From an uncultured Phycisphaerae bacterium (GTDB taxonomy: Bacteria > Planctomycetota > Phycisphaerae > Sedimentisphaerales > Anaerohalosphaeraceae): a stretch of DNA of 7,947 nt. The stretch lies in assembly GCA_937995495.1 (NCBI GenBank), contig CALKKA010000121.1, positions 1 through 7,947 on the forward strand, given 5' to 3'. The notes under the pieces were generated by a model. The model worked only from the letters and a program-made list of their open reading frames with translations. It was not told the DNA's origin and ran no database searches. Of this stretch, positions 1-6,679 are shown in pieces. Both the position numbers and the translations under genes were made by a program. Position 1 is the stretch's first letter; every line of letters begins with the position of its first letter.

Positions 1-50
1 GCTTCATTGCCGGAAAGAAATGATTTCTTGAGGATTACTTTTTTTGCCAT
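1..50 (-). CDS. iorA: Probable indolepyruvate:ferredoxin oxidoreductase alpha subunit, N-terminal fragment
   Basis: Only the first 16 codons are inside the window; the gene runs off the left edge. The ATG at 50..48 opens MAKKVILKKSFLSGNE, followed by a partial Ala codon. A purine-rich AAAAGGG lies 5 bases upstream and can serve as ribosome binding site. The LSGNEA segment is what IorA proteins carry at their extreme N-terminus, where it begins the pyruvate:ferredoxin-oxidoreductase-like thiamine-diphosphate fold. In that family the enzyme oxidatively decarboxylates aryl-pyruvates to aryl-acetyl-CoA and reduces ferredoxin, in the cytoplasm of anaerobes. The call rests on a very short stretch and on family memory, so it is tentative; another 2-oxoacid oxidoreductase subunit with the same N-terminus is possible. 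It is separated from the porin gene by that gene's terminator and so is probably a separate transcription unit. Confidence 0.45.
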   Translation of the reverse strand, partial: MAKKVILKKSFLSGNE

Positions 51-226
51 TGATGCCCTTTTCTGTCACTATCTATTCAAAATGCCATCTTATACAGGAC
101 ATAGAGAGTACCGCATTAGGACATTTGGGTCAAGGATGGAGGGTGAAATTGTAAAAAAAAACGACTGTAAAAACAAAGCGTTCTTGCGTGCAGAAACAAT
201 GGAGATGCCCACATAAGACAGATCAT
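51..226 (-). promoter_or_regulatory. Intergenic leader/promoter region of the left-edge gene
   Basis: This stretch between the porin terminator and the left-edge start codon shows no convincing gene on either strand. Reading on the minus strand, a possible -10 box TATAAG lies at 94..89, without a good -35 at the usual distance; it would give a leader of roughly 30 nt before the ATG at 50. A second weaker pair is TTGACC (133..128), 17 bp spacer, TACTCT (110..105). A run of A residues at 152-160 makes the upstream part AT-rich, as is common upstream of promoters. No riboswitch or clear operator was recognised. Confidence 0.3.
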
Positions 227-264
227 AAAAAAGACAGGCCCGACGGAATACCGCCGGGCCTGTC
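227..264 (-). terminator. Strong rho-independent terminator after the porin gene
   Basis: A 14-bp stem (233-246 with 251-264) closes on an AATA loop (247-250), with a single A/C mismatch three pairs below the loop. On the minus strand it is followed at once by six U residues (complement of 227-232). It starts 37 nt after the porin stop codon, so it ends the symporter/porin transcript. No T-run follows on the plus strand, so it is oriented for the minus strand. Confidence 0.9.
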
Positions 265-301
265 AGAGATCAAAAAAGCTCCACAAGAGCATTTTCCTAT
301 T

Positions 302-1819
302 TTAGAATGTCCATTCCATATTCACACGGGCAAAGAGTGCGTCGTCGCCACTGGGGCTTTCGTAGAAGCCGCCCGGAATGAAATAGTCCACAAGAAACTG
401 AGTTCTAAAGTTCTTGCAGCACTGATAGGTCAAAAGACCTGTCAGCATATGACCACGGAAATTACCACTACCGGATAGGGCCGGAGCTCCCGAGGGGTTC
501 TTCCCGGCTGGCAGACTATTCTCATCCGCCCACAGTGCGTTGTAGTCCGTCAGGAGTGTCCAATCCTTTGCAGGCTTGAAGCTGTGACCAATCCCAAAGC
601 GGTGAATATTGACTACATTGCCAATACCATCCCCTTCAAATGTAAACATATAAGACTGCAGGTCACCCCCGCGCTGAGACTGCGGCCAGTCACCCCACAA
701 GGAATCAAACTGCTCATCGGCGCTGGTATCCGGGTCGTCGCCGGACATATATTCATACCCGAAATGGATTTCCTGTTTTATATCATTATGGAATGCATAG
801 GTCATCTTACTGTTGCCGCCCAAAGCCCGCAAACTGTTGCCGTTACGGTCACCCCACTGCTTGGCGATTTCAGCGGTATAACTCCAGTTGTCATCCAGAT
901 TTCCAAAGAAACGCGTACCCATCGTATGAATATCTGCATCGTTGCCTTTTCTTCCAATGCTTTTTGCATAATCAGAATTTTCTTCATTCTTATAAATGTA
1001 GTAGAGTTCATTGTTGTGAATATCAGTCAGTTTATTGTGCCAATAAGCGATAGCCGCTCTTTCATCTTGATACTGGGTCGTATGGCGACGATCATCGACA
1101 GCACCATGATTGAAGGGCTTGAGCCATTTGGCTTCATCATCATATTGCTGAACATAGATCAAGTCCATCCTGCTGGTCTCGCTGAGATCATAGGTGGCGC
1201 GAACCGCATCGAAGTAGATCGTCCGGGAACCGTCCGCTGGAGAGCCGTCCAGTATGAGCCATCCGGTACCCAAGATGATGTCCTGGCGACCAATCGTCAA
1301 TGTCAGCGGCATATCAAACGCATTGCGGATCTGAATATTCATGTGGTCAAAGATGGCTTCATCAAAGTCATAACTTTTCTCATTCAAGAATGAAGAGAAT
1401 GACTCGTCCGGTGCCACATGTCCCCAAAACTCCCATGTCAGTCGCGTATTGAAGTCGATGTCTTCGTCAATCGCCCACTTGGTGGACCATCGTGTCCGAT
1501 AGCGCTGCCAGTGATAATTGTTCCAATTGCCTTCACCTGTCCCCCACCCAGCACCATCTCCAAATGAGTCATTTAAGGAAAAGATATTTCTAGCATAGAT
1601 TTCTCTTAAACGCACATCTAAACCCATTTTGACACCTTCCATCGGATTGTGGAACTTGTCCATGAAATCGGTATTGACTTCATGGAAGTGAGGTGCCGGT
1701 TCTTGCTGTAAATAATCTCCACCGACAGGAGCCGCCGTTTCTGCAGCCATTGCGACCGACGCAATGCCGGCCATCACCGCCAACAAAACCAAACTTTTCG
1801 TCATTTTCCCTACCATCAT
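302..1819 (-). CDS. Outer-membrane beta-barrel porin, alginate-export (AlgE-like) type
   Basis: The protein is 505 residues from the chosen start and should form an outer-membrane channel for a small solute. Residues 1-25 form a signal peptide (MTKSLVLLAVMAGIASVAMA, cut before AETAAP). From about residue 65 the sequence alternates polar and aromatic residues as in beta-strands, with acidic and Gly/Asn-rich loops; the GRQDIILGTGW segment near residue 177 followed by FDAVRATY near 204 is the pattern of alginate-export family barrels. The last residues, NMEWTF, end in the aromatic residue used by the barrel-assembly machinery. The ATG at 1819 was chosen because AGGAG lies 5 bases upstream; the second ATG at 1816 is equally possible and 1804 is less likely. 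The open frame extends to 1981, but that part overlaps the symporter gene and lacks an RBS. It sits 47 bp after the symporter, implying cotranscription. The substrate is unknown; the family name does not prove alginate transport. Confidence 0.8.
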   Translation of the reverse strand: MMVGKMTKSLVLLAVMAGIASVAMAAETAAPVGGDYLQQEPAPHFHEVNTDFMDKFHNPMEGVKMGLDVRLREIYARNIFSLNDSFGDGAGWGTGEGNWNNYHWQRYRTRWSTKWAIDEDIDFNTRLTWEFWGHVAPDESFSSFLNEKSYDFDEAIFDHMNIQIRNAFDMPLTLTIGRQDIILGTGWLILDGSPADGSRTIYFDAVRATYDLSETSRMDLIYVQQYDDEAKWLKPFNHGAVDDRRHTTQYQDERAAIAYWHNKLTDIHNNELYYIYKNEENSDYAKSIGRKGNDADIHTMGTRFFGNLDDNWSYTAEIAKQWGDRNGNSLRALGGNSKMTYAFHNDIKQEIHFGYEYMSGDDPDTSADEQFDSLWGDWPQSQRGGDLQSYMFTFEGDGIGNVVNIHRFGIGHSFKPAKDWTLLTDYNALWADENSLPAGKNPSGAPALSGSGNFRGHMLTGLLTYQCCKNFRTQFLVDYFIPGGFYESPSGDDALFARVNMEWTF

Positions 1820-1866
1820 CTGTTCTCCTAAAAAAGTACCTGTTGATAATATTGTCTGCCACAACA

Positions 1867-3669
1867 CTACTTGTTGAAGCATTTGTCCAAATGGTCCTGT
1901 GACGGGGGTTTCGTCATCAAGCTGACAACGATCGCCACCAATATCGAGATCGGAAATGCAATACAAATCGGATCGACCCAATCCCAGTTGGGCTTGCCGG
2001 CCAGAATGCTGGTTTGGCCGTCCGTCAGTTTTTGAACGAGTCCGATCGCCGCCGCCTCCTTGGATTTAACCAACAGCAGCCAGAATGCGGTAATCACAAA
2101 CCCGATTAAACACGACCACACCGCGCCCGCCCGTGTCATGCGTTTCCAATACAAGGCACCAATAAACGCCGGTAAAAAGGCCGACGCACACAGCCCGAAG
2201 AAGATTGCCGTCGCACGGGGAATGACCGTGCTTTCCTGCCAGTAGTAACTCAACAGGACGGCATAGATAATCCCGATAACAATCCCCACTCGGGTGACCA
2301 GCATCGTGTGTCCATGCTTTCCGGTAAACTGCTCCCACATATCACGGCCGACACTGGTGCCCACCGTATGGAACTGGCTGGACAGCGTACTCATGGCCGC
2401 CGCCAACAATGTCAGCAGGAATAATAGACCAAACCATTTGGGAAGTGCTATTTTAATGTAGGTTGGAATAATCTTGCCCGAGTCGCCCTTGGCGATCACG
2501 ATCGAGATACTGCCGCCCTGAACCACATCAACCGTCTCGCCCTCAACTTCTGCCTGGCCAGCGATTTCGCCATCGAGCAGCACGGGGGCCATCTTGCCTT
2601 CAACATCGATCCACTGACCCGCTTCGTCCTGTGTCATGATCTGCATGACGGCCTGCTGTTTTTCGGCGTCAATGACATTGACCACGCGACCTTTCAGCCG
2701 CGGACCCTGTTCGGCAAAGAACACATTTGACAGTGCCCCCACCACAAACGCCACACCGGTCATCACCAGGATAAAGACGCCGCCGATCAAGACCGCACGG
2801 TTCAGCTCCCGTTTGCTTTTAACGGTCATAAAACGAACGACCAACTGCGGTTGTGCCAAGACACCAATTCCCACACCCAGCGTAATCGTCGGGATCACCA
2901 GCCACCACAGGTTATATTTAATATCTCCAAAGCCGAATGGCGGCATCGCCGTCCATCCTGTATGACCGATCGCTTTCAGTTTACCGGGAACGAGTCCCGC
3001 CATTGCCGTCAGCTTTTCATGGCCGGCTGTGATGCCGCCGACTTTCTGATAGGTAAAGATCAGCAGGATCAGCATGCCAACGAACATGATCGTCCCCTGC
3101 AGAGCATCGCTGTACATCACACCCTTTAGACCGCCAACGACCACATAGGCCGCAATAATCACACTGAACACCAAAAGGGCTGTTTCATAAGGAACACCGA
3201 ACTGAACCGCGATAAACTGGCTTCCACCGATCAGCACCGCCGCGGCATAGAGCGGGATAAACAGAAAAATAACGAGACCTGCAAAGATCTGTAAAAACTT
3301 GCTCTCAAAACGACGCGCCAAAAATTCCGGGAATGTGTGTGCATCCAGATGGTGCCCCATCCGACGGGCACGCGGCGCCAGGAAAACGAACGCAATAAAA
3401 ATACCCACAAAGATATTCAGGAATGTCAGCCACAACAGGTCCATCCCGAACAAGCCGGCCACACCCCCGAAACCAACGATCGCACTGGTGGAAATAAAGG
3501 TGGCTCCATAACTCATCGCCATCACAAATGGATGGACCTGGCGCCCGGCGATTAAATAGTCGGTCGCGCTTTTGGTGCGCATGTAACCCAGCATGCCAAG
3601 GTACACAACGACCAGCAGATAGATCAGTACAACGACAATATCTAAAGCACCCACACTCTGTTCTAACAT
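1867..3669 (-). CDS. Sodium:solute symporter (SSS family)
   Basis: A 600-residue inner-membrane transporter with the SSS (LeuT-fold) layout and about 13 hydrophobic segments. The N-terminal helix (about 10-30) is followed by TDYLIAGRQ (36-44), a typical SSS first-loop motif, and SYGATFISTSAIVGFGG (53-69) on the substrate/Na+ path. GGLKGVMYSDALQGTIMF (179-196) matches the family signature, and AAAMSTLSSQFHTVGTSVGRD (423-443) contains the Ser/Thr cluster expected at the Na2 site. Residues 320-400 form a hydrophilic, Val/Asp/Glu-rich insertion between helices. The start at 3669 has GGAGG 6 bases upstream; the stop is TAG. The gene lies between a 56-residue membrane protein (49 bp upstream) and a porin (47 bp downstream), so it probably acts as the inner-membrane step of an uptake system. 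The solute cannot be named; monocarboxylates, amino acids or sugar acids are all possible for this family. Confidence 0.88.
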   Translation of the reverse strand: MLEQSVGALDIVVVLIYLLVVVYLGMLGYMRTKSATDYLIAGRQVHPFVMAMSYGATFISTSAIVGFGGVAGLFGMDLLWLTFLNIFVGIFIAFVFLAPRARRMGHHLDAHTFPEFLARRFESKFLQIFAGLVIFLFIPLYAAAVLIGGSQFIAVQFGVPYETALLVFSVIIAAYVVVGGLKGVMYSDALQGTIMFVGMLILLIFTYQKVGGITAGHEKLTAMAGLVPGKLKAIGHTGWTAMPPFGFGDIKYNLWWLVIPTITLGVGIGVLAQPQLVVRFMTVKSKRELNRAVLIGGVFILVMTGVAFVVGALSNVFFAEQGPRLKGRVVNVIDAEKQQAVMQIMTQDEAGQWIDVEGKMAPVLLDGEIAGQAEVEGETVDVVQGGSISIVIAKGDSGKIIPTYIKIALPKWFGLLFLLTLLAAAMSTLSSQFHTVGTSVGRDMWEQFTGKHGHTMLVTRVGIVIGIIYAVLLSYYWQESTVIPRATAIFFGLCASAFLPAFIGALYWKRMTRAGAVWSCLIGFVITAFWLLLVKSKEAAAIGLVQKLTDGQTSILAGKPNWDWVDPICIAFPISILVAIVVSLMTKPPSQDHLDKCFNK

Positions 3670-3718
3670 AACTATCCTCCCTGATTTGAGACAGGAAATC
3701 CATTCGTAACGGAATTCG

Positions 3719-3889
3719 TTAAATTTCTTCCTCGACTTTTTTCTCCTCTGCCGCCCACTTCACATCATCCGGTTGGACTTCTTCGTCGCCCCTATTCCAG
3801 TTGATGAGCCCATAGATGACACAGAGAAGTGTACTTGCGATGCACAAAAGGTATGCTGTTAAAACTCCTTTATCCTCGATTCCAAGCAT
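3719..3889 (-). CDS. Symporter small accessory protein (56 aa, single membrane helix)
   Basis: This short gene encodes MLGIEDKGVLTAYLLCIAS, then the rest of a hydrophobic helix (about residues 9-30: leucine-, cysteine- and tyrosine-rich), the motif INWNRGDEE (29-37), and a charged tail rich in Glu and Lys ending in EEEI. The start at 3889 is supported by AAGGAG 8 bases upstream, and the TAA stop lies 49 bp before the symporter's ATG. The combination of a short N-terminus, one helix with a YLLC...YGLINWN pattern and an acidic tail, placed directly before an SSS symporter, matches the small accessory proteins recognised beside such transporters. By analogy it would sit in the inner membrane and assist assembly, stability or activity of the symporter; that role is inferred. 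It is easily missed because of its size. Confidence 0.82.
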   Translation of the reverse strand: MLGIEDKGVLTAYLLCIASTLLCVIYGLINWNRGDEEVQPDDVKWAAEEKKVEEEI

Positions 3890-4023
3890 AAGCTAGACTC
3901 CTTTCCCAATACCAGGTCATAACTGTCCGATGCCGCTCCCGTTTCTATGCGCCGTAACCCTAAGAATCCCGCATCTCAACACAAATTCCAGACACTTTCG
4001 GCTATTATCGGCGACTTCACAGA

Positions 4024-4052
4024 ATAATAATGAACATTATTGATGAAAACAA
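4024..4052 (-). promoter_or_regulatory. Candidate sigma-70-type promoter of the transporter cassette
   Basis: Reading on the minus strand, TTGTTT (4052..4047) and TATTAT (4029..4024) are separated by 17 bp, an ideal spacing, with four or more matches to consensus in each box. It is correctly placed and oriented to drive the small accessory protein, the symporter and the porin. The area is AT-rich, so chance matches are likely; no transcription start can be proven from sequence. Confidence 0.4.
4026..4041. repeat. Perfect 7-2-7 inverted repeat overlapping the cassette promoter (candidate operator)
   Basis: AATAATG-AA-CATTATT is a perfect inverted repeat with 7-bp arms and a 2-bp spacer. It covers the end of the proposed -10 box and most of the spacer, the place where a dimeric repressor would block RNA polymerase. 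The half-site resembles the AATAATG/CATTATT flavour of Fur-like boxes but lacks the full 19-bp form, so no regulator is assigned. Confidence 0.4.
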
Positions 4053-4117
4053 GCCAAAATCCGCCTAAAAAAAACAAAATTGTGGTTTATCACGCCTTTT
4101 TTGTGATTTCAGAGCTC

Positions 4118-5125
4118 TTATTCAAGTCCCATAATTTCGGGCAACTCGAATAAGATATTCATATTTTGGATGGCTTGACCGGATGCACCTTTGATCAGGT
4201 TATCAATGACCGAAAACACGACGACTTTGCCTTTTGCAACGGTTGGGAAGACATGGCAATAGTTTGTTTTGGCGACATTCTTAATCGCCGGGGGCTTTGA
4301 AACCACCTGCACAAAGGGTTCATCTGTATAGAAATCGCTATATAAGTCCATTAGCTGGTCGGAGGATAGATCCTGTGTGGGGTCTGAGTAGGTACTGGAA
4401 ACGATCCCCCGGTCGAACGGGCCGACATGGGGCTGAAACAACAATTCGACGGGTTTTCCGGCGACCGATGAGGCGACCTGCTCCATCTCCGGCATGTGCC
4501 GATGGACGCCCACACCGTAGGGATAGATATTTTCGTTCATATAGGGGAAATGGAAGAGCGGGGATGGGGTTTTGCCGCCGCCGGAAACACCAGTGACAGA
4601 ACTGACGACAATCCCGCTGGCTTCGATCAGTCCATTTTTCAGCAACGGAGCCAGCGCCAGCGAGGCTCCTGTCGGATAACAGCCGGGATTGGCGACCAGG
4701 CTGGCGCCTTTAATCTCATCCCGAAACAGTTCCGGCAGGCCATAAGCGGCCTTTGCCAGATTGTCCTGATCGGTATGCGGTTGGTAGAACTTTTCATAGA
4801 CAGCGACATCCTTGATCCGGTAGTCAGCGCTGAAATCAATGACTTTGACGCCCGTAGCGAGCAGTTTCGGGACGAAGCCCATGGAGACTTTGTGCGGCAG
4901 GCAGCACAGGGCAACATCGGCTTTCGAGGCCAACATGTCCAGGTCCAGCGGCTCGATCATCCTATCCAGCCGTCCGGCAAGTTGACCGAAAGTATCGGCA
5001 ACATGGCCGCACTCTTCCGGCAGCGCGGTCAGGTAGGTGACTTCTGCCTGCGGGTGCCGCAAGATGATCTCGATAGACTCAACACCTGTGTAACCGCTGG
5101 CTCCGATGATTGCAACGCGTATCAT
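4118..5125 (-). CDS. argC: N-acetyl-gamma-glutamyl-phosphate reductase
   Basis: This cytoplasmic enzyme performs the third step of arginine biosynthesis, the NADPH-dependent reduction of N-acetylglutamyl-5-phosphate to N-acetylglutamate 5-semialdehyde. The 335 residues fit the usual long-form length. The N-terminus has the dinucleotide-binding GASGYTG (8-14). The catalytic cysteine is Cys149 in NPGCYPTG (146-153), followed by the conserved SSVTGVSGGGK (175-185) and GVHRHMPEMEQ (206-216), which carries the catalytic histidine. KGASGQAIQNMN (312-323) is the typical C-terminal motif. The ATG at 5125 has AGGAG 6 bases upstream. An EamA permease gene lies 83 bp upstream and the ribosomal genes beyond it. 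There are no other arg genes in the window, so it is not part of a local arginine operon. All key residues are present, so it should be active. Confidence 0.97.
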   Translation of the reverse strand: MIRVAIIGASGYTGVESIEIILRHPQAEVTYLTALPEECGHVADTFGQLAGRLDRMIEPLDLDMLASKADVALCCLPHKVSMGFVPKLLATGVKVIDFSADYRIKDVAVYEKFYQPHTDQDNLAKAAYGLPELFRDEIKGASLVANPGCYPTGASLALAPLLKNGLIEASGIVVSSVTGVSGGGKTPSPLFHFPYMNENIYPYGVGVHRHMPEMEQVASSVAGKPVELLFQPHVGPFDRGIVSSTYSDPTQDLSSDQLMDLYSDFYTDEPFVQVVSKPPAIKNVAKTNYCHVFPTVAKGKVVVFSVIDNLIKGASGQAIQNMNILFELPEIMGLE

Positions 5126-5138
5126 GCTAAACTCCTAA

Positions 5139-5154
5139 AATGACTTCTGTCATT
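5139..5154. repeat. Inverted repeat just upstream of the argC ribosome binding site
   Basis: On the minus strand AATGAC-AGAA-GTCATT is a perfect 6-bp inverted repeat with a 4-base loop, ending three bases before the AGGAG of argC. It could form a small hairpin in the leader or bind a regulator. It does not match the known arginine-repressor box (TGAAT/ATTCA type), so no regulator is assigned. A possible -10 box TATGAT (5181..5176) lies upstream of it, without a clear -35. Confidence 0.35.
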
Positions 5155-5208
5155 CATTCTTTCTTTCTGAACTTTATCATATCAGTTTGAAGGAACTGGC
5201 ACGAATAA

Positions 5209-6072
5209 TCAAGTCTTTTCTCCAGCTAACAACGCCGTAAAACATGCCGCAAAGATCAGGGTCGATCCCACAAAGGCCCGGGCCGTTAATGACTCATCAA
5301 AGATGATGATCCCGGCGGTGTAATTGAAAATCAACTGTGACATCGTAAGCAATGATGCCACTTTTACCGGAAGATATCGGAATCCCTGTGTCATTGTGAG
5401 TTGCCCACATGTCGCCAGTACCCCAATCGCTAACAAAATTAGAACTTCGAGCCATCCAATCGTAACGCTTCCAATATGGGCGGGAACTATCAATAACGCG
5501 ACCCCGATGGCACACTGTGCGAAGAAAATTTCATATGACGTTTCAGTTTCATGCAGTTTACGAATAATGACCGCAAACAATGCATATATCATCATTCCTG
5601 CCAAAGCAACACACTCGTAGAGGCCAATGTGGAAAAATCCTTCAAGGCCGTTGACTCGTGTAACATGAAGGTACAATCCAATAACAGCGGCAGCCAAAGC
5701 GGCAAAATTTTCCCATCTTAGATGTTCTTTCAGAAAGTATGCGCCGCACAAACTCGCAAACACCGGGTACGAATAGAGGATGACCGTGCTTTTGCTGACA
5801 CCTATTTTGACAATGACTAAATACGTAATCGTGATGCCGAAACAGCTGAGCACACCATTTAGAAGTAACAGCCGCCAATTGGTGAATCGTAGCCGGATTT
5901 GGGTTGTTGACACCAGGACACAAAGAATCAAGAGACCGATCGCAAACCGTATGAATGTGGTCCTAAAGACATTGACCGTCGAAATCGTCTTAACCAGGCA
6001 TGTCATCACGCTGAACATGACTGACGAGGCAAGAATTAAAAGCGATCCTTTTATTTTGTGAATTTGATTCAT
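5209..6072 (-). CDS. EamA/DMT-family membrane permease
   Basis: A 287-residue integral inner-membrane protein with about ten hydrophobic helices arranged as two five-helix halves, the layout of the drug/metabolite transporter superfamily. Features typical of EamA domains are the TFIRFAIGLLIL segment (39-50), the SKSTVILYSYPVFASLCGAYFLKEHL stretch beginning near residue 93, whose P-F-A and L-x-E elements end the first repeat, and the equivalent IIIFDESLTARAFVGS (255-270) in the second. Such proteins usually export metabolites or amino acids; the substrate cannot be told. The ATG at 6072 has only a weak ribosome binding site (GAAATGAAG), suggesting modest translation. It lies 99 bp after rpsI, past that gene's terminator, and 83 bp before argC. 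Its codons look more AT-rich than those of its ribosomal neighbours, consistent with an insertion into the rplM-rpsI-argC neighbourhood. Confidence 0.85.
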   Translation of the reverse strand: MNQIHKIKGSLLILASSVMFSVMTCLVKTISTVNVFRTTFIRFAIGLLILCVLVSTTQIRLRFTNWRLLLLNGVLSCFGITITYLVIVKIGVSKSTVILYSYPVFASLCGAYFLKEHLRWENFAALAAAVIGLYLHVTRVNGLEGFFHIGLYECVALAGMMIYALFAVIIRKLHETETSYEIFFAQCAIGVALLIVPAHIGSVTIGWLEVLILLAIGVLATCGQLTMTQGFRYLPVKVASLLTMSQLIFNYTAGIIIFDESLTARAFVGSTLIFAACFTALLAGEKT

Positions 6073-6112
6073 TACTTCATTTCAAACAGTGTCCGTTCAC
6101 TTCGTAAGGTAC

Positions 6113-6149
6113 AAAAAAAGCCGCCGAGTTCGCTTGAACCCGACGGCTT
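6113..6149 (-). terminator. Strong rho-independent terminator after rpsI
   Basis: On the minus strand a 14-bp stem (6149..6136 with 6131..6118), fully paired with two G-U wobbles, closes on the four-base loop AAGC and runs straight into a T tract (complement of 6113-6119). It begins 23 nt after the rpsI stop codon and ends the rplM-rpsI transcript, so the downstream permease gene needs its own promoter or read-through. Confidence 0.93.
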
Positions 6150-6171
6150 GAAAGTCTTCTGTATTTTTTCG

Positions 6172-6660
6172 TTAGCGTTTCGAGAACTGGAAGCTCTTGC
6201 GTGCACCGGGCTTACCGGGTTTCTTCCGCTCGACCATACGGCTGTCACGGGTGAGGTATCCGCCATCACGAAGCTGCTTCATCAGGTTGGGGTCGTAGTT
6301 CTTCAACGCACGGGCGATGCCCAGCATGGTGGCTCCAGCCTGGCCGGTGGTGCCGCCGCCTTTGACATTGACAAACACATCCAGGCTGCCAGATGTTTCG
6401 GTGGCTTTCAGGGGAGCGGAAACCGCGTTGCGGTCCTTTTCCTGGCTGAAGTACTCGTGCACTTGCTGCTTATTGATCATCAGTTGGCCGCTGCCAGGTT
6501 TGACGCGGACGCGGGCGACGCTGCTTTTACGACGGCCGGTTCCACAGATGAATCCGCCCATATCCGGCTTCGCGGGTTTGGGAAGATCAATGGGAGCTGC
6601 GACGGGTGCGTCGACAACGCTTGGATCGATCAAAGGACTTTCGTTCTGTATTTCGGTCAT
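6172..6660 (-). CDS. rpsI: 30S ribosomal protein S9 with N-terminal extension
   Basis: S9 is a component of the small ribosomal subunit head whose C-terminal tail reaches the P-site tRNA. The core begins near residue 39 with GTGRRKSSVARVRVKPGSG and continues through NVKGGGTTGQAGA (98-110) and ARALKNYDPNLMKQLRDGGYLTRD; the tail KKPGKPGARKSFQFSKR (146-162) ends in the Lys-Arg dipeptide conserved for the tRNA contact. The protein is 162 residues, about 30 longer than typical S9, the surplus being an acidic then Pro/Ala-rich stretch at residues 1-35. The frame is open and starts with ATG at 6660; a later start would remove the extension, but the only internal Met before the core (residue 34) has no ribosome binding site. 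It lies 19 bp after rplM, the classical L13-S9 pair, and ends at a strong terminator. Confidence 0.98.
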   Translation of the reverse strand: MTEIQNESPLIDPSVVDAPVAAPIDLPKPAKPDMGGFICGTGRRKSSVARVRVKPGSGQLMINKQQVHEYFSQEKDRNAVSAPLKATETSGSLDVFVNVKGGGTTGQAGATMLGIARALKNYDPNLMKQLRDGGYLTRDSRMVERKKPGKPGARKSFQFSKR

Positions 6661-6679
6661 GTGCTATTCCGTATTCAGT

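Larger units (their letters stand above)
3890..4117. other. Intergenic regulatory spacer between argC and the transporter cassette
   Basis: The 228 bp hold no credible gene. On the minus strand the argC side is AT-rich: a weak hairpin (GTG-ATAAAC-CAC near 4082-4093) precedes TTTTG and a run of eight T (complement of 4068-4075), which may be a poor terminator for argC. Farther on lie the candidate promoter and palindrome given separately. The remaining stretch before the small accessory gene would be a leader of about 130 nt, in which no known riboswitch was recognised. Confidence 0.5.

Noticed and set aside
7..216. 69-codon plus-strand frame starting at a TTG
   Set aside because: No ribosome binding site, no recognisable features, and it overlaps the likely start of the minus-strand left-edge gene.
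584..1393. 269-codon open frame on the plus strand
   Set aside because: It lies wholly inside the porin gene on the opposite strand, has no ribosome binding site and its product looks like no known protein; the porin has a signal peptide and a C-terminal aromatic.
1820..1981. Upstream extension of the porin frame to 1981
   Set aside because: It would overlap the symporter gene and bury the signal peptide in the interior; the ATG at 1819 has AGGAG at good spacing.
4080..4096. CRP/FNR-like site TGTGG-TTTA-TCACG
   Set aside because: The half-sites are imperfect and the four-base spacing does not fit the CRP consensus with six.
3890..4117. Sigma-54 (-24/-12) promoter for the transporter cassette
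   Set aside because: No GG-N10-GC element of acceptable quality was found on the minus strand.
4496..5143. 215-codon plus-strand frame
   Set aside because: It is antisense to argC, whose catalytic motifs are intact.
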